Source: a virus
Length of the DNA stretch: 59,879 bases
Direction: 5' to 3' (one strand)
Virus record (IMG/VR): IMGVR_UViG_3300034198_020932
Coordinates: 1-59,879 of that record
Part shown: positions 17,634-24,976 of the stretch, in pieces
How positions within the stretch are numbered: the stretch's first letter is position 1
Layout: each line of letters starts with the position of its first letter
Notes under the pieces: generated by a model
What the model was told of the DNA's origin: nothing
Seen by the model: the letters and a program-made list of their open reading frames with translations, nothing else
The model's database searches: none
Position numbers and translations under genes: made by a program

Positions 17634-18218
17634 TTATTGTCCGATTCTTGATTCAGTGTAAGAGTCTGCTGTGAATTGTACAGTCAATTTATAGATACCT
17701 TCACTTGTGTAATCAAGAACAGTTTCAGTCATTTTATTAGGGCCAATGAATACTGGCGAGAACATGAAATCTCTAAAGATTAAACCTGCTCTGTTGAACT
17801 GAGTTACTTGAATGCTTGCATCTGCGTAATCGGTTTTTAATCCTTGACGACCAGTTAATGGGTTATAAATTAAATCAGCCCATGCTCTCAATGCATTGTA
17901 AATGTACATATCGTTAGTATTGTTTAAGTTAACCTCAAAATCAATTGTGAACTGATGATATGTTTGAGCTGGTTTTGCTGGTGCGTAAGTTCTTTGTGAG
18001 AATTTATAGTTTTGAATAACAACTGCTGATCCTGATCCTGCGTATTCCGGTAAGCTAGTTACTTTCAACACGTGTTCAAGCATTAAGTTATTACCAAAAC
18101 CGATTTTTCCAGACACTGCAGGTGGCGGGGTAATGATAACCTCGAACTGATTAAGGTAAATAGGTTCGTACTTACCAGGACCTGCTGTTGAATTTTTAAA
18201 ATGTGGTAGACCTGCCAT
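17634..18218 (-). CDS. Tail tube protein (gp19-like)
   Basis: A 194-aa protein with the T4 gp19 pattern: NQFEVIITPP near the N-terminus, then LPEYAGSGS, FEVNLNNTNDMYIYNALRAWADLIYNPLTGRQG, and a C-terminal DYTSEGIYKLTVQFTADSY. It stacks as hexameric rings to form the inner tube through which DNA passes. The length is close to T4 gp19 (163 aa). A late promoter motif lies 21 nt upstream of its ATG, over the stop of the previous gene. Confidence 0.85.
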   Translation of the reverse strand: MAGLPHFKNSTAGPGKYEPIYLNQFEVIITPPPAVSGKIGFGNNLMLEHVLKVTSLPEYAGSGSAVVIQNYKFSQRTYAPAKPAQTYHQFTIDFEVNLNNTNDMYIYNALRAWADLIYNPLTGRQGLKTDYADASIQVTQFNRAGLIFRDFMFSPVFIGPNKMTETVLDYTSEGIYKLTVQFTADSYTESRIGQ

Positions 18219-18239
18219 CGTATGTCTTTTATTTTTTAG

Positions 18240-18248
18240 TTATTTATT
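18240..18248 (-). promoter_or_regulatory. T4-type late promoter motif, tail tube gene
   Basis: The reverse strand reads AATAAATAAC 21 nt upstream of the gp19-like ATG. It overlaps the stop codon of the upstream gene. Confidence 0.5.
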
Positions 18249-19364
18249 CTGAGCCTGATCCACTTGTTTATCAGGGGCCTTTTCTTTTTGATCAGGTTCC
18301 CTAGCGCTCAGTTCTTTTTGTATTTGCTTTTGAATTGACTTGATCTCAGATGTAGATTTGCTTCCGAGAGTTATGTTCGTTGCCTTGATAACGTCAGCTA
18401 GATCAAGTTCAGGTTTTTCTTTTGAGTACACCGTATTAATTTCTGGAGTAAAGCTTAATTCAACAGAAGGCAGTATTTGAGCAAGTAAATTTCCGCCAAA
18501 TTTGAATTCCTTTTCGTTAAATTCGTCAAATACCATTTTGAAAGTATCTCCGAATACACCAGCCATTGTGATTTCTGCCCAGATTTTAGGCTTATTATCA
18601 ATCTGTTCTCCCGATATCTTTTTAGTTAAGTTATTTGATATTTTATAGAGAAACTTAACCCCGCCAGAATACGCTCCACGTTCTTGTTGACCTTCCATGA
18701 ATCTGAGCTTGTCTCCTCGAACTACTACTGTATATGCATATTCGCCAGCAGCAGCTTTAGGTTCCTCGGTCTTCACCTCAGGTTCATCATTTTCTTTTGG
18801 CTTATTGTCTATCACCGCAGGTGGTTGGGGTTGCTCGTACTTAACCAGAGCACCTCCAGAAGAGCCTTGGCCTAACTGTTTAGGTTGAGCAGGTCCAGCA
18901 TTTAACGCCTTTTGAGTCGAATCATCTTCTGCATCGACTTCTGCTCCTGAGCCTAATGCCTTTTGAGCACCAGGTCCTGCAGGTAGAGCCTTTTGCGCAG
19001 AATCGTCGTCTTCATCATCTTCTCCTGAACCTAATGCCTTTGGAGTAGGAGGTCCTGGAGGTAATTCTGCCTCGTTCTTAGCAGGTTCTTCCTTTTTCTG
19101 ATCCTTCTTCATCACCGCAATCTTTGCGTCAATTATCTTATTGATTTCAACGATTAGATCATTTAGAAGAGACCCGGATGTGTACTTGACATACTGTGGA
19201 GCACCGTATGCTGAACTGTACTTCAGGTCAGGATACACGTCAGTTTCATGAATCTCAATTGACTGCTTGTTCTGATTCCATAGGGGTTGTTGCCCTTTTC
19301 CAGGATTCTTCCAAGTGATCGCGAAACTAATTATTGATTCTGCTATTACGCCTTGTTCTGCCAA
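18240..19364 (-). CDS. Uncharacterised virion-region protein with Pro/Ala/acidic repeats
   Basis: A 374-aa protein with three parts: an N-terminal domain (1-90, MAEQGVIAESIISFAITW); a low-complexity linker (95-205) built of repeated units with PKALGSGEDDEDDDSAQKA and its variants; and a C-terminal beta-rich domain (about 205-345, with TVVVRGDKLRFME and EITMAGVFGDTFKMVF). It ends in a charged, lysine- and glutamine-rich tail. Position between gp19 and the capsid genes suggests a structural or assembly role. I do not recognise it. Confidence 0.55.
   Translation of the reverse strand: MAEQGVIAESIISFAITWKNPGKGQQPLWNQNKQSIEIHETDVYPDLKYSSAYGAPQYVKYTSGSLLNDLIVEINKIIDAKIAVMKKDQKKEEPAKNEAELPPGPPTPKALGSGEDDEDDDSAQKALPAGPGAQKALGSGAEVDAEDDSTQKALNAGPAQPKQLGQGSSGGALVKYEQPQPPAVIDNKPKENDEPEVKTEEPKAAAGEYAYTVVVRGDKLRFMEGQQERGAYSGGVKFLYKISNNLTKKISGEQIDNKPKIWAEITMAGVFGDTFKMVFDEFNEKEFKFGGNLLAQILPSVELSFTPEINTVYSKEKPELDLADVIKATNITLGSKSTSEIKSIQKQIQKELSAREPDQKEKAPDKQVDQAQNK
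18861..19061 (-). repeat. Tandem Ala/Pro/Asp repeat within a virion-region gene
   Basis: Residues 102-168 of the host gene contain two and a half copies of a roughly 28-residue unit, each with K-A-L-G-S-G, an acidic stretch of Asp/Glu, then QKAL and a PG/GP turn. It is likely a flexible linker, prone to length change. Confidence 0.7.
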
Positions 19365-19367
19365 GTG

Positions 19368-19673
19368 TTATCCTAGTTCTTTTTCGCCCTGGAATTCTTT
19401 TCCACGGTTAGATTTCTTTCTGGTTGGGTCGACTGGTTTATAGTTAGCCCAAATTTCATTGTAAATTCTGCAAGAAGCTCCCATGAAATTAACGATTCCA
19501 ACGTACTTCTTACGGTCTTCACCCTTCATTTTAGAGATTTTCTTTCCAATGCTTCGTGCATCATCCAAGTCCAATTCCTCATCATCAGTCTTTCCGACCA
19601 AGTCTTTAAGAGAATTTTCCTGAATCATGTAAGCTTGAAAGGACTGAACCTTATGCTTGTTTTGATCTTTCAT
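19368..19673 (-). CDS. Small tagged protein (SFQAYMIQE)
   Basis: A 101-aa charged protein. Residues 9-19 (VQSFQAYMIQE) are a slightly longer version of the F-x-x-[FYW]-h-x-E tag. The remainder is hydrophilic and helical with an acidic patch (DDEELDLDDARS), then basic sequence with KKSNRGKEF at the end. It sits just upstream of the repeat-linker gene with a 3-nt gap. Unknown function; a candidate prohead core or internal protein. Confidence 0.55.
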   Translation of the reverse strand: MKDQNKHKVQSFQAYMIQENSLKDLVGKTDDEELDLDDARSIGKKISKMKGEDRKKYVGIVNFMGASCRIYNEIWANYKPVDPTRKKSNRGKEFQGEKELG

Positions 19674-19691
19674 TTCAGGATCGCTTTTTTA

Positions 19692-20057
19692 TTACTTAGG
19701 CATTTTAGCCATGCCAGGTTCAACATTCTTGTTGATAGTCTTTCCTTTGATAACTAATTTAGCCATCTTAGGTTCAACTTCTTTCTTGATTGCACTACCT
19801 TTAGAAGTAGGTAATTTAGAAGTTTTTTCATCAACCGTCTTGTTGATAGCTTTACCTTTACCTTTAGGAAGGTCAGCCATTTCCGGCTTAACTGATTTGC
19901 TGATAGATTTACCATTTCCTTTAGGAAGATCTGCCGTCTTTGTGTCTACTGACTTGTTAGACTTTGAACCGTTACCTTTAGGTAGGTCAGCCATTTGTTG
20001 ATCGATTGCCTTCTTTTCAAGAAGAAATTCGCCGTAGCTTAAAACTGATTTGCTCAT
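19692..20057 (-). CDS. Basic repeat protein with capsid-tag-like N-terminus
   Basis: A 121-aa lysine-rich protein. The N-terminus MSKSVLSYGEFLLEKK carries the F-x-x-E-type tag (SYGEFLLE). The rest is five copies of a 19-residue repeat beginning at residues 23, 42, 61, 80 and 99, core ADLPKGNGKSISKSV, plus a short sixth start (AKMPK). The repeats are basic and low in hydrophobics, like a disordered DNA-binding or charge-balancing protein. T4 packages small basic internal proteins that carry an N-terminal targeting sequence, so a similar role is likely but inferred. A late promoter motif lies 34 nt upstream. Confidence 0.6.
   Translation of the reverse strand: MSKSVLSYGEFLLEKKAIDQQMADLPKGNGSKSNKSVDTKTADLPKGNGKSISKSVKPEMADLPKGKGKAINKTVDEKTSKLPTSKGSAIKKEVEPKMAKLVIKGKTINKNVEPGMAKMPK
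19695..19991 (-). repeat. 57-bp (19-residue) tandem protein repeat, five copies plus a remnant
   Basis: The repeat starts are spaced 19, 19, 19, 19 and 18 residues apart. DNA copies have diverged in the third position, so the array is not recent. Each unit holds an LPKG-type turn and a K-S/K-T-V strand. Confidence 0.75.
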
Positions 20058-20091
20058 TTTGTTTTATTATTTTATGTTGTCTTTAGGAATA

Positions 20092-20100
20092 TTATTTATT
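20092..20100 (-). promoter_or_regulatory. T4-type late promoter motif, basic repeat protein
   Basis: The reverse strand reads AATAAATAAT 34 nt upstream of the ATG and immediately after the capsid gene terminator. Confidence 0.5.
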
Positions 20101-20119
20101 TGAGCTCGAAGCATAAAAA

Positions 20120-20150
20120 CAAAAAAAAGGCTCTCCAATGGAGAGCCTTC
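20120..20150 (-). terminator. Terminator after the major capsid gene
   Basis: GGCTCTCC and GGAGAGCC pair as an 8-bp stem with a short loop (20129-20147). On the reverse strand it is followed by eight T, directly downstream of the gp23-like gene. Confidence 0.85.
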
Positions 20151-20177
20151 TATTATTGTCCTGTTTCGTTATTACGA

Positions 20178-21914
20178 TTAGTAAGAAGCAGAAGGACGAG
20201 TTGAACCAGTCAATACTCCTAGGCCAGTTACTTCCATAGTGATGTATTGAGTTTCAGGATGCCATCCAGCCTCAGTGATTGCATAACGAGACTTCATACC
20301 GATCTTAGGAGAGAAAGTTCCCTCTGCGATAGTTTGAAGAGACTCAGCCATGATGTAAGGTAAGAATTTAACACCTGGTTCTTCGTCAGCACCTTTACGT
20401 CCGATGTGGATACGGTTATCGCTGAAAGACAAGTTAGGATCTACGTAGATGGTTAAACCATGTACTTTACCTGCAGGATACAATTGACCTGGAGTAGAAG
20501 GTAGATCGTTGTTGAATGGAGCGAAAGAGTAACCAGCAACATCAGCAAGAGCAGATGCAACACGACCGTTAGTCACGATGTAAGTACCAGCACCGAAACG
20601 ACCTCTATGATAGATCAAGTTAGCCATTTCAAGAATTTTGGTTACAACGCGACGTTGTAGTGTTGAGATGTTCTCGAAACCAGTTGAACCTACAGTTAGG
20701 TCAAGGTTACAGATGTTAGCACCTTCAACCGCTTCAAGAGCAGTTTTGTGTGTTTTACCTAGAGTTAATACTCTGTCAACCAATTTCTTGTTGATAGATT
20801 GAGCAAGTTCGTTAACTGCTACGTTTTCCAACATAGAGATTACGTCGAAATTCCAAACTCTGTTAAGATCTTGGATTTGCTCAACTGTTGCAGAGATAGC
20901 AACTTGGTCGCCTTTAGCTTCGATGAACTTAGTGAACATACGAAGACCCATTTGACGGAATTTAGAAACCTCAGCGTCAGCACGAGACATTCCACCGAAA
21001 TTAGCTTGAGAGCCAGTAGATCCTAAGAAAGGACCGTCTACGTCTGTAGCTTCAGTTGAACCTGTACCAGTCCATTCAGTATCACTTAATGTAGTGAAAC
21101 CAGAGATGTGGTTTTCAAGAGCTGAAACTAATTCGAATTTCTCAGTTGTTGCGAAAGTGAATAGAGCAGAACCAGTTACTGCATAAGCACCAGAAGAGAT
21201 AGCAGAAACCGCTTTAAGAACTGGAGAACCAGTAGTTAAGTAGTCTTGGATAGAGTAGCTAGCTGAATCAGTAGCAGAGATTACTTTGAAGATAGGAGTA
21301 CCATCAACACGAGATCTTCCAACGTATTGGATGATCAAGTCATCAGTTAGAGCTCCATCGATACCGTAGATAGTACCTGCAGTGATTGATGCGATCAAAC
21401 CTGTACCAGCAGCACCTGCTAATACCGCGCCAGTAAGCTTCACTAGGAACGGCTCGTATTGCTTGTCAACATTACCACCTTGGTACACGTAATCTAGGTA
21501 AGGTAGGAAACCTACAGGAGAATCCATAGGAACTACACCAACTAGGTCGAAACCAATAGTTTTAGCAGCAACTTGGATAGCTACTGGTAAAAGGCTTGGG
21601 AATTTATCACCAGAACCTGATACAGTTGAACCGTAACCTGCTTTAGTAGCACCACCACCAGTGAACGGAGTCATTGAAGAAGTTGGAGCTGAAATAGCGC
21701 CCATTGCGCTGATTGAACCTGGCTGTTGTAGGAATAATCCTGGAGCAGCAGCAGCTTCATTGATAGCACCTGCATTATCGAAGATAGCATGGTTGTGAGC
21801 TAAGTCAACTAACCAAGGACGAGCGTTGATGTCTGCGCCATAACCTTCTAAAACTGGAGCCCATGTTTCTTTGATTGAAGCGTCATTCAATCTTTTGAAA
21901 ATTTTTGTTGCCAT
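20178..21914 (-). CDS. Major capsid protein (gp23-like)
   Basis: A 578-aa T4-type capsid protein with the HK97 fold expected for gp23. Diagnostic stretches are ADAEVSKFRQMGLRM, VTKILEMANLIYHRGRFGAG, YIVTNGRVASALADV, and the C-terminal PKIGMKSRYAITEAGWHPE. It is close in size to T4 gp23 (521 aa). The N-terminus ends in GAINE|AAAAPG (Glu53), a [LI]-x-E site of the sort cut by the gp21 protease in T4 gp23, so the first 53 residues are probably removed. A perfect late promoter motif lies 140 nt upstream, inside the preceding gene, and a terminator follows, so it can be made from its own transcript. Confidence 0.92.
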   Translation of the reverse strand: MATKIFKRLNDASIKETWAPVLEGYGADINARPWLVDLAHNHAIFDNAGAINEAAAAPGLFLQQPGSISAMGAISAPTSSMTPFTGGGATKAGYGSTVSGSGDKFPSLLPVAIQVAAKTIGFDLVGVVPMDSPVGFLPYLDYVYQGGNVDKQYEPFLVKLTGAVLAGAAGTGLIASITAGTIYGIDGALTDDLIIQYVGRSRVDGTPIFKVISATDSASYSIQDYLTTGSPVLKAVSAISSGAYAVTGSALFTFATTEKFELVSALENHISGFTTLSDTEWTGTGSTEATDVDGPFLGSTGSQANFGGMSRADAEVSKFRQMGLRMFTKFIEAKGDQVAISATVEQIQDLNRVWNFDVISMLENVAVNELAQSINKKLVDRVLTLGKTHKTALEAVEGANICNLDLTVGSTGFENISTLQRRVVTKILEMANLIYHRGRFGAGTYIVTNGRVASALADVAGYSFAPFNNDLPSTPGQLYPAGKVHGLTIYVDPNLSFSDNRIHIGRKGADEEPGVKFLPYIMAESLQTIAEGTFSPKIGMKSRYAITEAGWHPETQYITMEVTGLGVLTGSTRPSASY

Positions 21915-21933
21915 TTTGTTTTAAAATGTTTTT

Positions 21934-23217
21934 TTAGTTTTGTGCTCTTCTTTGGAGCATTTCAATGTAAGAATTAGAGTAGCCTCTTAGACTTTCATTG
22001 ACTTGTTTTAACGAGACATAACCTTCTTTACCTTGGTTTTCGTTAATTGTTTGATTATTTATATTTGCTTGAGTAGCAATTCTTTCACTAATTCCTCTAA
22101 GATTACGTGAATCCCAGAAAGCTTTAACTTGGTATGGAGTGTTCAACGACATGTTGTTAGCTTGTGCTGAAATCCAATTTTTTTCACCGTCTGTCATGCT
22201 TTCGTATAGCTCTTTGTATTGAGCAGGCATGAATTTAACGTAGTTCGGAGTGTTTTCAACTTGCTTGTTAAGAACCGCTTCCATAATGTTAACTACCTCG
22301 TCTTCTGTGAAGAAGATAGCACCTTTCATAGTCTCAACGATTGCAGTTTTAGACTCTTGATCCAAGTTGTAGAAAGCTTGTTTTCTAGATTCGCTTAACA
22401 ATTTTAAGAAAGGATATTTACCTTCCAATACTGCATTTGCGGTATTAGATTTGATATGAGTTAAGATACCATCAACTGCATTAACTAGATCGTCAACTGA
22501 TGAAGTTTCAGAGATTTCAAAATCAGCACTTTCGTTTAATTTTTTAACCTCTCCCAATAGAGAACGAGTCTTAGCTGTTGCTCCAGGAATCATTTTTTCA
22601 TTTAGAGTTTCAGCGATGTAGCTAGAATACTTGATACCTTTATCTAAGTTTTCTCCTAAGTAGTTAGAGTATTTGATCGCTGCATCAAGATTCTCAGCTA
22701 AGTAATTAGCGAATTTAATTCCATTTTCTGCATTCTCTGCAACGTATTCAGCATATTGAATAGTTTGATCAACGTTTTCAGCTAGGTAGTTAGTGTATTC
22801 AACGGTCTTTTCAACGTTTTCTGCAACATATTCAGTGTAGTTGATTGTTTCATTTACTTTTTGGCCTAAGTAATCAGAATAAGCAATGTTCTTCTGAACT
22901 TTTTCTCCTAGGTAATCGGAGTAATCAATCACGTTGTTTACTTTTTCTGCAACGTGCTCAGTGTAGCTAACGCCTTGATTCAACATTGTTGAAAGGTAGT
23001 TAGTGTATTCAACTAAGCTTTCCATTTCACCAGCTAAGTAGTTTACATACTCAACCATTTTTGAAACTACTGGAGATTCACCAGTTGAAGCGTTTTCAGA
23101 GATCTTTTGAAGACCTTTATTGTTTTTAGAGATACTCTCTTGTAAAGATGAAAATTTCTTTTTAACCAATTCTGAGTATTGGTTCATCTCTTCTTTTGTT
23201 ACAAACTCATTAGCCAT
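21934..23217 (-). CDS. Nested scaffold protein from internal start (gp22-like)
   Basis: The same frame restarts at MANEFVTKEEMNQY, an ATG with an A-rich leader (CACAGCAAATGG), giving a 427-aa scaffold without the protease. A late-promoter-like motif AATAAATAA lies 38 nt ahead. The stretch before the ATG (residues 221-236, Pro, Asn and Gln rich) reads as a linker. Separate scaffold production would allow the excess of scaffold over protease that capsid assembly needs, as in lambda C/Nu3. This is inferred; no expression evidence is visible. Confidence 0.5.
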   Translation of the reverse strand: MANEFVTKEEMNQYSELVKKKFSSLQESISKNNKGLQKISENASTGESPVVSKMVEYVNYLAGEMESLVEYTNYLSTMLNQGVSYTEHVAEKVNNVIDYSDYLGEKVQKNIAYSDYLGQKVNETINYTEYVAENVEKTVEYTNYLAENVDQTIQYAEYVAENAENGIKFANYLAENLDAAIKYSNYLGENLDKGIKYSSYIAETLNEKMIPGATAKTRSLLGEVKKLNESADFEISETSSVDDLVNAVDGILTHIKSNTANAVLEGKYPFLKLLSESRKQAFYNLDQESKTAIVETMKGAIFFTEDEVVNIMEAVLNKQVENTPNYVKFMPAQYKELYESMTDGEKNWISAQANNMSLNTPYQVKAFWDSRNLRGISERIATQANINNQTINENQGKEGYVSLKQVNESLRGYSNSYIEMLQRRAQN

Positions 23218-23925
23218 TTGCTGTGTATTATTTTGTTTGGGTGTTGTTTCAGGATTATTTATTTTATAGATTTTCACAGAATCTTCAAAACTGAAGTTTT
23301 CAGAAATATCCATTAATTTATTAGTAATCGCAGTAGTCTTTAGATTATCTAAAGATTCGAAAATTGCTGAGAAGCTTCCCTGTAAGCTTTCAGATACTTG
23401 AGATAAAGAAGCTTGTGAGAAACCAGGTTCAGCTACTAGATCGTAAGTGAATATTTTGTGTAGTTTAACTTTACCGTTCTGATCAACATTACCTGCTGCT
23501 CTAGACGATACTGAGGTTGTGCAACCTGATTCAACTAAGGTCTTTGCGATCTTTCCGCATGGAGTATCAAGAAGACGTAGTCTAATCTTTACGCTATTAG
23601 AACCTTCGTCGTATGTAAGGCCTTCGATTACGTGAGATACGTTAGCTAAAGAAATATCGAATTTTTGTGGATGGTCAAGTTCACCAAAGAGTCTGCGCTC
23701 TTCGATCTTCTTTTGTAGATACTGTAAGTGAGGTAAGTACTCTTGCTTTTCGTATACACGATTATTTTCGTTTACAACTCCGAAAACTGCTGCAGTACCT
23801 TCAAGAACGATGTCGCCATTGTTCTCTTTAGTTACAGTAACGGCCTCGTTAATTCGTTCAATGATGAATACTGAATTATCCGGAACGACCGTTTGGTTTA
23901 GGTTAGCGATTTTAGTATTACTCAA
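21934..23925 (-). CDS. Prohead protease-scaffold fusion (gp21 plus gp22-like)
   Basis: A 663-aa protein joining two T4 functions. Residues 1-190 are a gp21-type prohead protease: ERRLFGELDHPQ holds the probable catalytic His85 and SVSSRAAG the probable nucleophile Ser (140/141), followed by DLVAEPGF. Residues 240-663 are a helical scaffold with eleven 14-residue repeats (291-444, core YTNYLAENVDQT), then a helical C-terminal domain. In T4 the protease (gp21) and main scaffold (gp22) are separate genes. An internal ATG at residue 237 with a late motif ahead of it probably makes the scaffold alone. It precedes the capsid gene, as 21-22-23 in T4. Confidence 0.8.
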   Translation of the reverse strand: MSNTKIANLNQTVVPDNSVFIIERINEAVTVTKENNGDIVLEGTAAVFGVVNENNRVYEKQEYLPHLQYLQKKIEERRLFGELDHPQKFDISLANVSHVIEGLTYDEGSNSVKIRLRLLDTPCGKIAKTLVESGCTTSVSSRAAGNVDQNGKVKLHKIFTYDLVAEPGFSQASLSQVSESLQGSFSAIFESLDNLKTTAITNKLMDISENFSFEDSVKIYKINNPETTPKQNNTQQMANEFVTKEEMNQYSELVKKKFSSLQESISKNNKGLQKISENASTGESPVVSKMVEYVNYLAGEMESLVEYTNYLSTMLNQGVSYTEHVAEKVNNVIDYSDYLGEKVQKNIAYSDYLGQKVNETINYTEYVAENVEKTVEYTNYLAENVDQTIQYAEYVAENAENGIKFANYLAENLDAAIKYSNYLGENLDKGIKYSSYIAETLNEKMIPGATAKTRSLLGEVKKLNESADFEISETSSVDDLVNAVDGILTHIKSNTANAVLEGKYPFLKLLSESRKQAFYNLDQESKTAIVETMKGAIFFTEDEVVNIMEAVLNKQVENTPNYVKFMPAQYKELYESMTDGEKNWISAQANNMSLNTPYQVKAFWDSRNLRGISERIATQANINNQTINENQGKEGYVSLKQVNESLRGYSNSYIEMLQRRAQN
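22055..22063 (-). promoter_or_regulatory. T4-type late promoter motif for the major capsid gene
   Basis: The reverse strand reads ATATAAATAATC, an exact TATAAATA match. It lies inside the 3' end of the scaffold coding region, about 140 nt upstream of the capsid ATG. Confidence 0.65.
22594..23055 (-). repeat. 42-bp (14-residue) tandem coiled-coil repeat, eleven copies
   Basis: Residues 291-444 divide into eleven exact 14-residue units without gaps, each [VI]-x-[YF]-x-x-[YH]-[LVI]-[AGS]-x-x-[VLAM]-x-x-x. Fourteen residues are two heptads, so the array should make one long coiled-coil rod. DNA copies differ in many positions. Confidence 0.85.
23255..23263 (-). promoter_or_regulatory. Late promoter-like motif ahead of the nested scaffold start
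   Basis: The reverse strand reads AATAAATAATCC within the protease coding region, 38 nt before the internal ATG at 23217. Confidence 0.4.
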
Positions 23926-23944
23926 CGTAATTAGACTTTTTTGA

Positions 23945-23953
23945 TTATTTATA
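23945..23953 (-). promoter_or_regulatory. T4-type late promoter motif, protease-scaffold gene
   Basis: The reverse strand reads CGTATAAATAATC, an exact TATAAATA match 20 nt upstream of the start. Confidence 0.65.
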
Positions 23954-23989
23954 CGTGCCCCCTTTCGTATAAGGTGAGCAGTACTATCA

Positions 23990-24883
23990 TTATTTATTAA
24001 AGTCTAGTAGCAAGTCTTTTAAAATCTGTAGCTTTTCTTCACTAATTTTTGAAAAATCAGGCTTAGTAACAATTATCTTGAATACGTAGTTACCTCTATT
24101 GCCGAATGCTGAGACCAATCCCTGATTAGGTATTCTGACCGTAATGTCATTAAGGGTGTCCCGGTTAAAAGATTTTATGCGGTATTTCTTACCCAGTGGA
24201 CTTTCTAACATGGTTTCTTCATTGAATAACACATCATGCAGAGTAAGTTCAATTTTTTGAATAAGGTCACTTTGATCAATTTCAAGTCCTAGCATGTCGA
24301 TATTTACTCTAACTATTAGATCGCCAGTTACTAAAACTTTTCTAGCTCTGCCAAAGAAATCAGCCTCGTTTGCTTCTTGTGAAGAACCTCCGCCTCTAAC
24401 TTTTAGTAAAATGCAGTACTTGCCGTTTTCAAAGGTAATGGGATAACCGGTTTCAGTAAGATTAACTGAAACTTTTATCGATTTCATTTCGTTAGAGGTA
24501 GAACCCTCAACTGTTTTTGATATTGAATATTGAACTTCAAATGAGGTTCCATTCATTAGATCCTTGATTGATGCCCATTTATCAACGGTATGCGTTAGAT
24601 TCTTAAAGTCTGATCGTCTTCCACCAAATGAAAAGTCCTGAAAGCTTTCATAGAAAGTGTTATGCGAACTTCTAGGTCGACGGCTGTCATCGTAAGCTTT
24701 ACGTTTAGTCTCATTACCTAAAGTTTCGTATGCTTCCGCGATCTCTTTGAACTTATCCTCTGACTCTTTACTTCCCGCATTCTTATCGGGATGATGCTCA
24801 GTCACAAGCTTACGATATGCCTTTTTAATTTCGGCTTGAGGCGAGTTTTCAGCAACTCCTAGAGTTTCGTAATAATTTTTCAA
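23990..24883 (-). CDS. DnaJ/CbpA-like J-domain co-chaperone
   Basis: A 297-aa protein with a full J domain (1-65: [23 protein letters not shown] with HPD at 31-33, [16 protein letters not shown]). A linker, a divergent substrate-binding region and a short C-terminal domain follow, with no zinc-finger cysteines, so it is CbpA-like. It would recruit host DnaK. It starts at TTG; no in-frame ATG or GTG lies just upstream. It sits ahead of the protease, scaffold and capsid genes on the same strand, suggesting help in head assembly alongside the GroES-like protein. Confidence 0.85.
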   Translation of the reverse strand: MKNYYETLGVAENSPQAEIKKAYRKLVTEHHPDKNAGSKESEDKFKEIAEAYETLGNETKRKAYDDSRRPRSSHNTFYESFQDFSFGGRRSDFKNLTHTVDKWASIKDLMNGTSFEVQYSISKTVEGSTSNEMKSIKVSVNLTETGYPITFENGKYCILLKVRGGGSSQEANEADFFGRARKVLVTGDLIVRVNIDMLGLEIDQSDLIQKIELTLHDVLFNEETMLESPLGKKYRIKSFNRDTLNDITVRIPNQGLVSAFGNRGNYVFKIIVTKPDFSKISEEKLQILKDLLLDFNK

Positions 24884-24948
24884 AGGATCGAATCTAGTTC
24901 ATTATTTACAGTATAATACTAAATACCCTCGATAAGTTTACACTTGTC

Positions 24949-24957
24949 AATAAATAA
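24949..24957 (+). promoter_or_regulatory. T4-type late promoter motif, glycosyltransferase cassette
   Basis: AATAAATAAG on the forward strand, 19 nt upstream of the first glycosyltransferase GTG start. It suggests late expression of the cassette. Confidence 0.45.
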
Positions 24958-24976
24958 GAAAAAGTAAAATCTCCAA

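Noticed and set aside
19711-20001. 96-aa ORF with repeats, opposite the basic repeat gene
   Set aside because: The repeats are only the complement of the 57-bp protein repeats on the other strand.
22594-23055. CRISPR-like or satellite repeat array
   Set aside because: The 42-bp units are in frame, diverged at third positions and code for a regular coiled-coil repeat; there are no spacers.
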